Assembly (NCBI GenBank): GCA_947165425.1 | Contig: CAMVAJ010000013.1 | Span: 1-45,617 of the forward strand | DNA length: 45,617 nt | Source of the DNA: an uncultured Clostridia bacterium | Lineage (GTDB): Bacteria; Bacillota; Clostridia; Christensenellales; Aristaeellaceae | Direction of reading: 5' to 3' | Notes under the pieces: model-generated | What the model was told of the DNA's origin: nothing | The model's input: the letters and a program-made list of their open reading frames with translations, nothing else | The model's database searches: none | Translations under genes and position numbers: made by a program | Shown here: piece by piece, positions 15,696 through 23,739 of the stretch | How the letters are laid out: every line of letters begins with the position of its first letter | Numbering within the stretch: the stretch's first letter is position 1

Positions 15696-16322
15696 ATGAA
15701 GAACTGGTACGAAATACGCCAAGAGGATCTCTGCCTGCGCTGTGTCGTGACAGGTGAGATCGCCGAGAACTGCTATATTCTCTTCCGGGAGGGACGACCC
15801 GATTGCGTTGTCGTTGACCCGGGCGATGATGCGGCGCTCATTCAGGACGCGACAGAAAAGCGGGCCATTTCCGCCATTCTCCTTACGCACGGGCATTTCG
15901 ACCACATCGGGGCCGTGGATGCCTTGATGACTGCTGAAACGCGGCTTCTAGTCCACAGCGCAGATGTGGGGATGCTCACGGATCCATATCGGAATGCCAG
16001 CTGGCTGATGAATCAGCGGACCACAGTGAGCGCCAGAGCGGAGACCTTTGAGGACCAGGCAACGCTCGAGCTTGCAGGGATCACCTTCACGGTGCTTCAC
16101 ACGCCGGGGCACAGTCCCGGAAGCTGCTGTTTCCGCGTCGGCGATTGGCTGCTGACCGGCGACACCGTGATGAGCGGCGGGATGGGCATCGGGCGCACTG
16201 ATCTCCCGGGCGGAGACGAGGCCCAGCTTCACCAGAGCCTGCGGATGCTGATTCCAATTCTGCGAGGCAACTATGCTTTCGGCGGCCATGGGTCGAACGA
16301 TCACGCAAAGATACAGATATGA
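15696..16322 (+). CDS. MBL-fold metallo-hydrolase (glyoxalase II-like)
   Basis: A 208-residue metallo-beta-lactamase-fold hydrolase. The dinuclear metal site is complete: THGHFDH gives H65, H67, D69 and H70, HTPGHSPGS gives H135 and H139, TGDT gives D156 and GGHGS gives H198. The compact length and the GDTVMSGGMGIGRTDLPGG segment match the small group annotated as hydroxyacylglutathione hydrolase-like proteins. The true substrate is uncertain because many Clostridia lack glutathione. The stop overlaps the hemZ start by 4 bp (ATGA), so the two are co-translated. Confidence 0.9.
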   Translation: MKNWYEIRQEDLCLRCVVTGEIAENCYILFREGRPDCVVVDPGDDAALIQDATEKRAISAILLTHGHFDHIGAVDALMTAETRLLVHSADVGMLTDPYRNASWLMNQRTTVSARAETFEDQATLELAGITFTVLHTPGHSPGSCCFRVGDWLLTGDTVMSGGMGIGRTDLPGGDEAQLHQSLRMLIPILRGNYAFGGHGSNDHAKIQI

Positions 16323-17776
16323 TCATGGAACAGGAAATCAAAAGCCATCTCCATGAGATTGAGATGGAGCTTCAAAATCTGACCAGGCTCTTCGGCATTC
16401 CCGACAGCGTATGGCTGCAGCCCGACACTTATCGCTATTCACTGTGGCAGGATCCTGCGCAGGCGTGCTTTGTATGCACTTTCAACTCTAAGACACAATC
16501 CGTGAAGCGCGAATGTCCTCTTCCGGAGGTCCTGAACGACGAGCGGCTGGACGCGCTGCATCGCCGCAGAGCCGTCAGACGCCTGTGCAGGCAAACATTT
16601 TACGACCTGTTGAAGGCGGAGACAGGCCTGCGTCCGCCCTGGGGAAGCCTGACGGGGATCCGCCCAACCAGGCTGATCTATGAGCAGCTTGAGCACGGAA
16701 GCACCCTGGACGAAGCCGCTCAAAATTTGACGGATCTCTATGACGTGACGCCGGAAAAGGCGGAGCTGCTCCGCGAGATCGTGGAGACGCAGCAGCTCCT
16801 TCCACCTACGGACGACAAATGGATTGACGTCTATATTGGCATCCCTTTTTGCACCACAAGATGCGCCTACTGTTCTTTCTCCTCCGGAGAAATCGGCAAC
16901 GGCCGGCTTGTGGAGCCCTATCTTGACGCGCTGTTCCAGGAGCTCCGCGCAGGCGTGGATTTGCTGCGCGAAAGCGGTCATCAGCTGCGGGCGCTATATA
17001 TTGGCGGCGGAACGCCGACATCCCTGAACGAGGATCAATTCGCGCGTTTTTTGGACGAGGTCAACCGATGCTTTCCGGGCGTCAGCGAGTTTACGGTCGA
17101 AGCTGGGCGTCCGGACACGATCACTCCTGGCAAGCTTCGGCTCATCCGCGAAGCCGGCGCCGGGCGCATATCGATCAATCCGCAGACCATGAACGACCGG
17201 ACCCTGCAGCTGATCGGCCGGGCCCATACCGCACAGCAGACAGTGGACGCCTACGCGATGGCTCGGGCGGAAGGGATCCATCACATCAACATGGACGTAA
17301 TCGCCGGGCTGCCGGGGGAGTCGCTTGACGACTTTGCCCATACGATGAGCGCGGCGCGCGAGCTCAAGCCGGAGAGCCTGACCATTCATGCCCTGGCCAT
17401 CAAACGCTCCACGCGCATGCATCTGGAGGGAACGGCGCTGCCGGAGCCTGAGACAGCCTCAAGGATGACCGCCATGGGGCTGGAGACGGCGCATCAGCTT
17501 GGTATGAAGGCCTATTACTTGTATCGCCAGAAGGCGATGGCGGGCGCACAGGAGAACGTGGGCTGCGCGCTGCCGGGCCATGCCTGCCTGTACAACGTGG
17601 ACATCATGGAGGAGCAAACTCACATCCTCGCCTTCGGCGCGGGCGGGATCTCGAAGCGGGTTTACCCAGGGGAGGGCCAGCTGCGCCGCGCGCCCAATGT
17701 CTCGAACATCGAGCTGTATATCGCCCGCGTTCAGGAAATGATCCAGCGGAAACGGGATCTGTTTCTTGACCGATAA
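16319..17776 (+). CDS. hemZ: HemZ-type radical SAM coproporphyrinogen dehydrogenase
   Basis: A 485-residue radical SAM protein of the HemN/HemZ group. The [4Fe-4S] cluster motif CTTRCAYC is at residues 178-185, preceded by VYIGIPF. The glycine-rich SAM-binding segment ALYIGGGTPTSL and the TVEAGRPDTIT segment follow. The N-terminal ~165 residues (with WGSLTGIRPTRL) are the extension typical of HemZ. The C-terminal part has AYYLYRQKAMAGAQENVG. HemZ is linked to oxygen-independent haem synthesis, but no other haem genes are nearby and several HemN-like proteins have other roles, so the reaction is provisional. It overlaps the MBL-fold gene by 4 bp. Confidence 0.88.
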   Translation: MIMEQEIKSHLHEIEMELQNLTRLFGIPDSVWLQPDTYRYSLWQDPAQACFVCTFNSKTQSVKRECPLPEVLNDERLDALHRRRAVRRLCRQTFYDLLKAETGLRPPWGSLTGIRPTRLIYEQLEHGSTLDEAAQNLTDLYDVTPEKAELLREIVETQQLLPPTDDKWIDVYIGIPFCTTRCAYCSFSSGEIGNGRLVEPYLDALFQELRAGVDLLRESGHQLRALYIGGGTPTSLNEDQFARFLDEVNRCFPGVSEFTVEAGRPDTITPGKLRLIREAGAGRISINPQTMNDRTLQLIGRAHTAQQTVDAYAMARAEGIHHINMDVIAGLPGESLDDFAHTMSAARELKPESLTIHALAIKRSTRMHLEGTALPEPETASRMTAMGLETAHQLGMKAYYLYRQKAMAGAQENVGCALPGHACLYNVDIMEEQTHILAFGAGGISKRVYPGEGQLRRAPNVSNIELYIARVQEMIQRKRDLFLDR

Positions 17777-17826
17777 ACAGATCAACAGATAGATTTGCAC
17801 GCGCATACACAGACAGGAGAATCGAA

Positions 17827-18708
17827 GTGTATATTTGTCACCTTTGCCCCAGAAACTGCGGCGCGGCCAGATCCGAGACGGAGGGAAAAGGCTTCTGCCG
17901 CCTGCCGAGCGAGATGCGGATCGCGCGGATCGCGCCGCACCTATGGGAGGAGCCGCCCATCTCCGGCACGCGAGGAACCGGCGCCGTATTCTTCTCGGGC
18001 TGTACACTGCGATGCGTCTACTGTCAGAATGCGGAGATCAGTCACCGCAATGAAGGCAGGCCCTTTACCGAGTATGAGCTGTCAGAAGCGCTGAGACGGC
18101 TGGTTGACATGGGGATGCACACGATCTCCTTCATCACCGCGACGCCCTATACCGACGCCGTTTTGCGAACCCTGGAGCGATATCGGCCTCCGGTGCCGCT
18201 CGTCTGGAACAGCTCCGGATACGAGACAGTGGAGACGCTTCGGCGTTTGGACGGCGCAATCGACGTCTACCTGCCGGATTTAAAGCACCACGCCGCCTCC
18301 ATGAGCCGGCTCTGTGCCGGCGTCGACGATTACTTTGAAATCACAGCCAAAGCCATTCAGGAGATGGTACGGCAAACAGAAAGCCCCGTGTATGACGCAG
18401 AGGGCATCATGACACGGGGCACCTTGATTCGACATTTGATTTTACCCGGCTCAACCGGGGAGTCCAGAGCTTTATTGAACTGGATCTATGACACATTTGG
18501 CGATTCGATCCCAGTCTCGTTGATGCGGCAGTATGTGCCGTGCAACAATGTCAGCGTTCCGGGGCTGAATCGGAGAGTCACCGAGCGGGAGTATCTCCGC
18601 GTGCTGGAATGTATGAGGGCTTTGGGATTGCAGGGCTATACGCAGGACAGTGAGAGCGCGGAAACCGAATTTGTGCCGGTCTTCAATCAGGCGGAGAGCT
18701 TTGTGTGA
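17827..18708 (+). CDS. PflA-like radical SAM protein
   Basis: A 293-residue radical SAM protein of the family annotated as putative pyruvate formate-lyase activating enzyme. The cluster motif is C59-TLR-C63-VY-C66. An N-terminal set of cysteines (C4, C7, C11, C24; CHLCPRNCG) is also characteristic and may hold a second metal or cluster. Conserved segments include FSGC, WNSSGYE and VYLPDLKH. The start is GTG at 17827, supported by an AGGAGA site about eight bases upstream. It follows hemZ by 50 bp in the same direction. No glycyl-radical enzyme is encoded nearby, so the activation target is unknown. Confidence 0.87.
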   Translation: MYICHLCPRNCGAARSETEGKGFCRLPSEMRIARIAPHLWEEPPISGTRGTGAVFFSGCTLRCVYCQNAEISHRNEGRPFTEYELSEALRRLVDMGMHTISFITATPYTDAVLRTLERYRPPVPLVWNSSGYETVETLRRLDGAIDVYLPDLKHHAASMSRLCAGVDDYFEITAKAIQEMVRQTESPVYDAEGIMTRGTLIRHLILPGSTGESRALLNWIYDTFGDSIPVSLMRQYVPCNNVSVPGLNRRVTEREYLRVLECMRALGLQGYTQDSESAETEFVPVFNQAESFV

Positions 18709-18724
18709 GCTGAGAGTGGCTTTT

Positions 18725-20131
18725 TCAGGGAGCGATCTCAAAGGAAGTGCTCCCAGCCAGCTCGCCGCTGATATAGTAGGCGATGGTGAAGGTGCCGCTG
18801 GGCGGAGCAGCGTCTACGCCAAATGTGTTCTCAAACATCTCTGTCAGGTCGATGTGCCAGGCATCGTGCGCTGCGATCTCAGGTTCATAGTTGAAGTACG
18901 CGATGTTGTAGAGGTACACCTGTCCGTCCGGCGCGTACAGGACGAAGGTGAGATACTCCTGCTTAAGCTCATCCACCTCGTAGGAGCCGATCACCTGGAG
19001 GTAGAGACGCTTGCCGGCTTGATAATCCGCAAGACTCCAGTCGGTGCGATCCAGCTCGATCTCGTCCGAGAGATCCGCTTTGCCGACGGCGGGGTAGCAT
19101 TCCTGCTGATAGCCGTATTGCGTGGAGGGCGCCGCAGCGGGGATTCGGAGGTGGGCGATTCCATCCGCGCCGGAGAGGATATGCTCGTCGGCGTCAGAAT
19201 CGGTGTTGCTGTCAGAAAGCCAGACATAGACGTCGTGCTCCGGTACGGCGGGGAACAGAAACGCGGCATTGTTCTCGATCGGATGCCAGGTATAGTAGTT
19301 GTTGCTGTCATACAGGAAGCACACGTAGAGCTTCTCGCCGTTCTGGATCCGCTCCAGGATGCGCTCATGATAGTTGACATAGACCAGACCGTCCTCCAGC
19401 GAGAGGCTGAAGTCGGGGTCAGTCCTGTGCTCGTCCAGATAATCCTGAATGGGCGTCAGCTGCAGATCGGGCAGGATTCCCGGCGCGATGGCATTGTCCT
19501 CTGCGGGAGCGGGAACTCGGGTTTCAATCTCACTTCGCTGTTCATTGTTGATTGCCTGCAGAATCGATTGACTGCGCAAGGCAAGATAGTTTCCGCGTCC
19601 CTCACCCCAGACGCCGACAAGGACACCGGCAAGTCTTCCCTGACCATCGATCAGCGCCGAGCCGGGCAGGAGCCCCTCCGGGCCGGACAGGGTAAAGGCG
19701 TCCAAACCGTGCCATACCGTCGGGCTGACGCGATTCACCCGTACCTGCATGGTCCCGTTGTTTTGACAGCAGTGAACCGTCAGGCCGGACAGGTCAGCAA
19801 CCAGCGCAACGGGATAAGCGGAAGAAAAGTGATTGCTGTCCGGGACGGTGAGCAGCGCTAACTGGCTGTCCCCGAGAAGCGCAGCCCCCGTGACAGGGGA
19901 GGAGAACTGCATATTGCGGATGGACAGCGCGGTATCCGAGCTGATCCAGGCAGCTGGCGCGATCCAGCAGTTTTTTTCGTTTACGGTGACACAGACCGCG
20001 TTCTCTGTGATTCTGCCGCCATCGGAGCCTTCGAGCGTCAGAAGCGCAACGCCATCGTCGGCCGCGAGCGCGCCCGCGCAAAGCAGCATCAAGGAGACGG
20101 TGACACAGAGAAAGACAATGACCTTTCGCAT
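18725..20131 (-). CDS. Secreted protein with a degenerate trypsin-like domain
   Basis: A 468-residue exported protein. Residues 1 to about 23 are a signal peptide (MRKVIVFLCVTVSLMLLCAG, cleavage near ALA-ADD). Residues about 25-195 follow the layout of an HtrA/trypsin-like beta-barrel but lack the catalytic residues: the usual histidine region reads WIAPAAW, the aspartate region SQLALLTV, and the serine loop PGSALIDGQGRLAGVLVG. Residues about 230-468 are beta-rich, with many Tyr, Asp and Trp, and match nothing I recognise. The ATG at 20131 is chosen for the signal peptide and an upstream GAGG. It lies 71 bp downstream of rpiB. The protease-fold reading is inference from pattern; the role may be scaffolding or binding. 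Confidence 0.7.
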   Translation of the reverse strand: MRKVIVFLCVTVSLMLLCAGALAADDGVALLTLEGSDGGRITENAVCVTVNEKNCWIAPAAWISSDTALSIRNMQFSSPVTGAALLGDSQLALLTVPDSNHFSSAYPVALVADLSGLTVHCCQNNGTMQVRVNRVSPTVWHGLDAFTLSGPEGLLPGSALIDGQGRLAGVLVGVWGEGRGNYLALRSQSILQAINNEQRSEIETRVPAPAEDNAIAPGILPDLQLTPIQDYLDEHRTDPDFSLSLEDGLVYVNYHERILERIQNGEKLYVCFLYDSNNYYTWHPIENNAAFLFPAVPEHDVYVWLSDSNTDSDADEHILSGADGIAHLRIPAAAPSTQYGYQQECYPAVGKADLSDEIELDRTDWSLADYQAGKRLYLQVIGSYEVDELKQEYLTFVLYAPDGQVYLYNIAYFNYEPEIAAHDAWHIDLTEMFENTFGVDAAPPSGTFTIAYYISGELAGSTSFEIAP

Positions 20132-20202
20132 AAACCGGTTACCTCGCAGCAGCATTGATCTCAACCATTGATAGAGAAATCATTTCATGATTCGTGAGAT
20201 GC

Positions 20203-20649
20203 TCAGAGCGCTTCGCCGCGCTCAATGGCGGCTATCTGATCAATGCGCCTCTGATGACGGCCGCCCTCGAAGGTCGCGGTGAGCCAGTGCTCGGCGATCA
20301 TTTTCGCGAGGTCTACGCCCACCACACGCGCGCCCATGGTGAGTACGTTGGAGTTATTGTGCCGCTTGGAGAGCTCCGCGGTATAGACGTCAGAGCAGGT
20401 GCAGACGCGGGTGCCTTTGACTTTGGAGGCCGCGATGCCAATGCCGACCCCGGTTCCGCAGATCAGGATCGCGCGGTCACAGAGACCGTCTACGACAGCC
20501 TTTGCGGCCCGATAGCCATAGACCGCGTAATCACAGCTCGCGTGCGAATCCGTGCCGAAGTCGCGGTATTCGAGTCCGAGAGAATCCAAAAGCTTCTTTA
20601 TCTCCTCTTTGAGTTCAAGACCCGTATGGTCACATGCCAAGGCAATCAT
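20203..20649 (-). CDS. rpiB: Ribose 5-phosphate isomerase B
   Basis: A 148-residue RpiB that interconverts ribose 5-phosphate and ribulose 5-phosphate in the non-oxidative pentose phosphate pathway. Family motifs are all present: MIALACDHTGLELKEEI with the phosphate-binding aspartate-histidine, ILICGTGVGIGIAASK (catalytic cysteine), and RHNNSNVLTMGARVVG. Length is normal. An allose-6-phosphate isomerase role is possible for RpiB relatives but there is no allose context. It has its own promoter and may be co-transcribed with the secreted protease-like gene downstream. Confidence 0.95.
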   Translation of the reverse strand: MIALACDHTGLELKEEIKKLLDSLGLEYRDFGTDSHASCDYAVYGYRAAKAVVDGLCDRAILICGTGVGIGIAASKVKGTRVCTCSDVYTAELSKRHNNSNVLTMGARVVGVDLAKMIAEHWLTATFEGGRHQRRIDQIAAIERGEAL

Positions 20650-20699
20650 GCGTTTCCTCCTTGTATATCAATCCGTATTTCGATCGTTGGTTCCTGTTC

Positions 20700-20728
20700 A
20701 TGATAGCACAAATCACGGACAGGCGCAA
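20700..20728 (-). promoter_or_regulatory. Promoter of rpiB
   Basis: On the minus strand TTGCGC (20723-20728) and TATCAT (20700-20705) are 17 bp apart, about 50 bp upstream of the rpiB start, followed by a GGAGG ribosome-binding site. Confidence 0.5.
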
Positions 20729-20774
20729 GCTCGGCATGAGCGTATGTACAAAAAGAATGGCACAAAAGCATGAT

Positions 20775-20813
20775 CAAAAAGGAGCCGTTCCCCCGTCATG
20801 GAGGAACGGCTCC
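20775..20813 (-). terminator. Intrinsic terminator after the 574-residue secreted protein gene
   Basis: On the minus strand GGAGCCGTTCC pairs with GGAACGGCTCC (loop TCCATGACGGG region) and is followed by TTTTTG. It lies 15 bp beyond the stop codon of the upstream secreted-protein gene. Confidence 0.88.
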
Positions 20814-20827
20814 GCCTGAAAGCTGAA

Positions 20828-22552
20828 TTACTGAGTGCTCATCATGAGCTGCATCATTTGTGTGATAAGGGCGAGGGAATCTTCGGGAAGAAGCTGGAAC
20901 AGTTTGATCATGTTGACCTGTGCATTGACGCTGATCTCCTGGCTGAAGGCCTGCTGGCCTTCTTCATCAAGCTCCAGGGGACGAACCGCGTTCTCAAGAT
21001 CAAGCGTGTTCTCTATGCGCTCTGCGGAAGAAACGGTTGCGTTAACTCTGGCGATCGGCTCCTGTCCGGCAGACGGCAGGATGAACTCCGTCTCAGCCTT
21101 CATCTCCGCGTTCGGTCCCGGCACGCCGGTCAGGCGCGTGAGAACCTGATAGCTCTCCGCGGTTTCGGCATACTCGGTTACAAACTGATAGCCGTCCTCA
21201 GAAGCGACCATTCGGGAGATGGACGGATACCACGCAATAACCAGATCGGACCGAATCTCGCAGGCGCTGTCTGTGCTCAGGTCGGTGACAACCATGTTTG
21301 CCTGCGCCAGGTTGTGCTCAACATTGTCAGCGTCCCGCTCGACGACCATCAGCTCGAGATGCTGGTCCTGACCAATGGTCTGCGAGATGATGGAGATGCT
21401 GATTTTGCTCTCGTGGCCGTAGGTAAGAGACATCGGCACGCCGTTCAGGCGGAAACTGTGAAGCGTGTTCTCGCCCTCATGCAGAACCGCGTAGATCAGA
21501 TGGCCGTCCGCCGCTTCGGCCTCTGCGGCCAACGTGCCGCCTTCGTCAATCACGACGTCCGTGCCCTCTGCTTTGCGAGCGGTTTCACCGCCGAGCGAGG
21601 TCTGCGTCGCAGTGGATTTGGGAGCACGAAGATCCGTACCGGTTGCGGGAGAGACAGCGGGCGCTTCCTCCTCAGCGACGACGGGCGTTTCGGTGTTGAA
21701 ATTCGCGTCAATGCGGACAATCCGATTGTCGTTGTCGTACCAAACGCTCACCGGGATCACGGTATTGCTCTCTTCCTGTGTCTCTGCCGCCGCGGACTGA
21801 TCGTTCTCTTCCTCAGCCTGAATGCCACTGAACATTGCGCTAAGCGTGGGGTTTTCCTGAATGTCCTTCTTCAGGGCATCGCGCAGGCCGTCATAATCAG
21901 CCTGTTTGAGGTAAAGATCCTTCCGGATGGAGGCCGTATCACTGTCCGAGAAATGCTCTACCGCGGGACTCGTGAAGGCTTCGTCCAGTTTAGCCTGGAT
22001 GAACGCTTGCGTGTTGGGCAAAAAGTTCAGCGCGTTCTCCGACGTGCCGTCGGCTGTCTGTTCCAGCAGATTAATCAGGCTCTGGATGTTGGCTCCCTGC
22101 TGATTCAGCATGCTGCTGGGATCAAAGGGAAGAGACGCTTTTTCGCTCTCCGCCTTGAGGGAATCCCAGGTCACATAAATCGGCTTATCATTCAGCCAGT
22201 CAGACTGAACAGCAACGCCCTCCTCGCCAAGCTGTGCTTTCGCGGCGAACGCAGACTCACCGCTCAGCTTGAGATCAAAGGAAAGATTGCTCATGTCATT
22301 GTTCATCTGAGCGTCAACGCTGATGGCGTTGAGCAGGGAAGCCACAGCCTTGGCGACAGCCTGCTCCTCCTCTGTGGCTTCGGGACTCAGCGTTTTCTCG
22401 AAACCGCCCGCCTCAATCTCTCCGTGCATGGAGACTGCTTTCCCCTCGGCGAAGAGCGCGCGCAGGGTGGCGATGTAGGGATGCTCCGCCACCGCCAGCG
22501 TAGGTACGGCGAAGATCATCACAGCCAGAATGATCGAAGTGATTCTTTTCAT
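20828..22552 (-). CDS. Secreted acidic protein of unknown function
   Basis: I do not recognise this 574-residue protein. Residues 1-22 are a signal peptide (MKRITSIILAVMIFAVPTLA, cleavage after AVA). There is no lipobox, sortase motif or later membrane helix, so it should be released or held non-covalently. It is acidic and rich in Glu, Ala and Gln. A low-complexity stretch (about residues 255-275, EEENDQSAAAETQEES) separates an N-terminal part from a C-terminal part, both beta-strand-like with repeated VNAQ/ISVDAQM-type strands that could reflect an internal duplication. The gene stands alone, with its own promoter and terminator. It faces the divergent ppk2 gene. Confidence 0.8.
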   Translation of the reverse strand: MKRITSIILAVMIFAVPTLAVAEHPYIATLRALFAEGKAVSMHGEIEAGGFEKTLSPEATEEEQAVAKAVASLLNAISVDAQMNNDMSNLSFDLKLSGESAFAAKAQLGEEGVAVQSDWLNDKPIYVTWDSLKAESEKASLPFDPSSMLNQQGANIQSLINLLEQTADGTSENALNFLPNTQAFIQAKLDEAFTSPAVEHFSDSDTASIRKDLYLKQADYDGLRDALKKDIQENPTLSAMFSGIQAEEENDQSAAAETQEESNTVIPVSVWYDNDNRIVRIDANFNTETPVVAEEEAPAVSPATGTDLRAPKSTATQTSLGGETARKAEGTDVVIDEGGTLAAEAEAADGHLIYAVLHEGENTLHSFRLNGVPMSLTYGHESKISISIISQTIGQDQHLELMVVERDADNVEHNLAQANMVVTDLSTDSACEIRSDLVIAWYPSISRMVASEDGYQFVTEYAETAESYQVLTRLTGVPGPNAEMKAETEFILPSAGQEPIARVNATVSSAERIENTLDLENAVRPLELDEEGQQAFSQEISVNAQVNMIKLFQLLPEDSLALITQMMQLMMSTQ

Positions 22553-22608
22553 GGTTTTTCTACCTCCTTTGATACTCGACCACAGTTCGTCAATATCGGC
22601 ACAAGCAT

Positions 22609-22637
22609 ATCATAGCACATCTTCATATAATTGTCAC
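22609..22637 (-). promoter_or_regulatory. Promoter of the 574-residue secreted protein gene
   Basis: On the minus strand GTGACA (22632-22637) and TATGAT (22609-22614) are 17 bp apart, about 55 bp upstream of the start codon; an AAAGGAGGT ribosome-binding site follows. Confidence 0.6.
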
Positions 22638-22735
22638 GAAAGTTAAGACAAATGATACATATATGTCGCTCAAAACCACATATCCCTGTATCAAATCACG
22701 TGCATGTGTTTTAGCCGGAAAAAGTGAAGGGGCTC

Positions 22736-22764
22736 TTGCAATCCGAACAGCGGAAAGATATAAT
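22736..22764 (+). promoter_or_regulatory. Promoter of ppk2
   Basis: TTGCAA (22736-22741) and a perfect TATAAT (22759-22764) are 17 bp apart, about 50 bp upstream of the ppk2 start. It is divergent from the secreted-protein promoter about 100 bp away. Confidence 0.7.
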
Positions 22765-22816
22765 AGCTTCAGTAAAGACGCAACCATCACGGGACGGATG
22801 AAAGGAAAGAAATCGT

Positions 22817-23677
22817 ATGACCATTCAGGATTACTGCTACGATGGGGACAAGCGGCTCTCAATCAAGGATTTGCCGACGGATGCCGGGAACATGAAGGAG
22901 CATAAGGCGGCGCTGGTCAAAAAAACCGAGGAGAATCTCCTGCGGGCTGCGGAGCTTCAGGAAAAGCTGTATGCGGCCGGGCGCGAGGGGCTGGTGATCG
23001 TGATCCAGGCCCGCGACGCGGCGGGGAAGGACTCCCTGATCAAAAAGGTTTTCTCCCAGCTCAATCCGGCGGCGCTCGAGGTTCACTCCTTCAAGACGCC
23101 GAACAGCATCGAGCTCAGCCATGACTACCTCTGGCGCATCAACGCGGCGCTGCCGCCTCGCGGCAAAATCGGCGTCTTCAACCGCAGCCAGTATGAGGAC
23201 GTGCTGGTGGTTCGCGTGCACCATATCGAGAAGGGTTACAAGCTGGCCGAGCGCTGCTTCTCCGACGACTTTTTCCAGCGCCGCTATACGCAGCTGCGGA
23301 ATTGGGAGGAGTATCTCTATGAGAATGGCTACCGTATGGTCAAGATCTTCCTGAACATCAGCAAGGAGGAGCAGAAGAAGCGTTTCCTTGAGCGCATCGA
23401 GCGCGACGATAAGCACTGGAAGCTCTCCACCGGCGATATGAAGGAGCGCCTGGCCTGGGCTGAGTTTGACGAGGCCTTCGAGGACGCGATCAACGCGACA
23501 GGGACGAAGCACAATCCCTGGTACGTGCTGCCGGCAGACAGCAAATGGTACACGCGCTATCTCGCCAGCGAGATCTTGGTCAAAACGCTGGAGGAGATGG
23601 ATCCGCAGTGGCCCGAACTCGACCCGAGCGAGGCCGCAAAGATTCCGCAGGTGCTGGAACAGCTTGAAAAGGACTAA
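22817..23677 (+). CDS. ppk2: PPK2-family polyphosphate kinase / phosphotransferase
   Basis: A 286-residue cytoplasmic PPK2 enzyme that transfers phosphate between polyphosphate and nucleotides. The Walker A loop is ARDAAGKDS (residues 65-73), followed by KKVFSQLNP. The Walker B/catalytic segment is FNRSQYEDVLVVRVH (121-135), and the lid region contains RRYTQLRNWEEYL. The GKD form of Walker A and the single-domain length resemble the class III group, which can phosphorylate AMP and ADP; class assignment is inference. AAAGGAAAG precedes the ATG. It is monocistronic between its own promoter and a bidirectional terminator. Confidence 0.93.
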   Translation: MTIQDYCYDGDKRLSIKDLPTDAGNMKEHKAALVKKTEENLLRAAELQEKLYAAGREGLVIVIQARDAAGKDSLIKKVFSQLNPAALEVHSFKTPNSIELSHDYLWRINAALPPRGKIGVFNRSQYEDVLVVRVHHIEKGYKLAERCFSDDFFQRRYTQLRNWEEYLYENGYRMVKIFLNISKEEQKKRFLERIERDDKHWKLSTGDMKERLAWAEFDEAFEDAINATGTKHNPWYVLPADSKWYTRYLASEILVKTLEEMDPQWPELDPSEAAKIPQVLEQLEKD

Positions 23678-23701
23678 TCCGGTTGTTATAAATCAGCCAA
23701 C

Positions 23702-23729
23702 AGAAAAAGCCGCAACTGCGGCTTTTTCT
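23702..23729. terminator. Bidirectional terminator between ppk2 and the ABC transporter operon
   Basis: AGAAAAAGCCGCA and TGCGGCTTTTTCT are near-perfect complements around a two-base loop. The T-run on each strand lets it end both the rightward ppk2 and the leftward transporter transcript. Confidence 0.9.
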
Positions 23730-23739
23730 GTGAAAGGAA

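Noticed and set aside
20798-22615. A 605-codon open frame on the plus strand opposite the secreted protein gene
   Set aside because: It overlaps a gene with a signal peptide, promoter and terminator, has no recognisable domain, and begins inside that gene's terminator.
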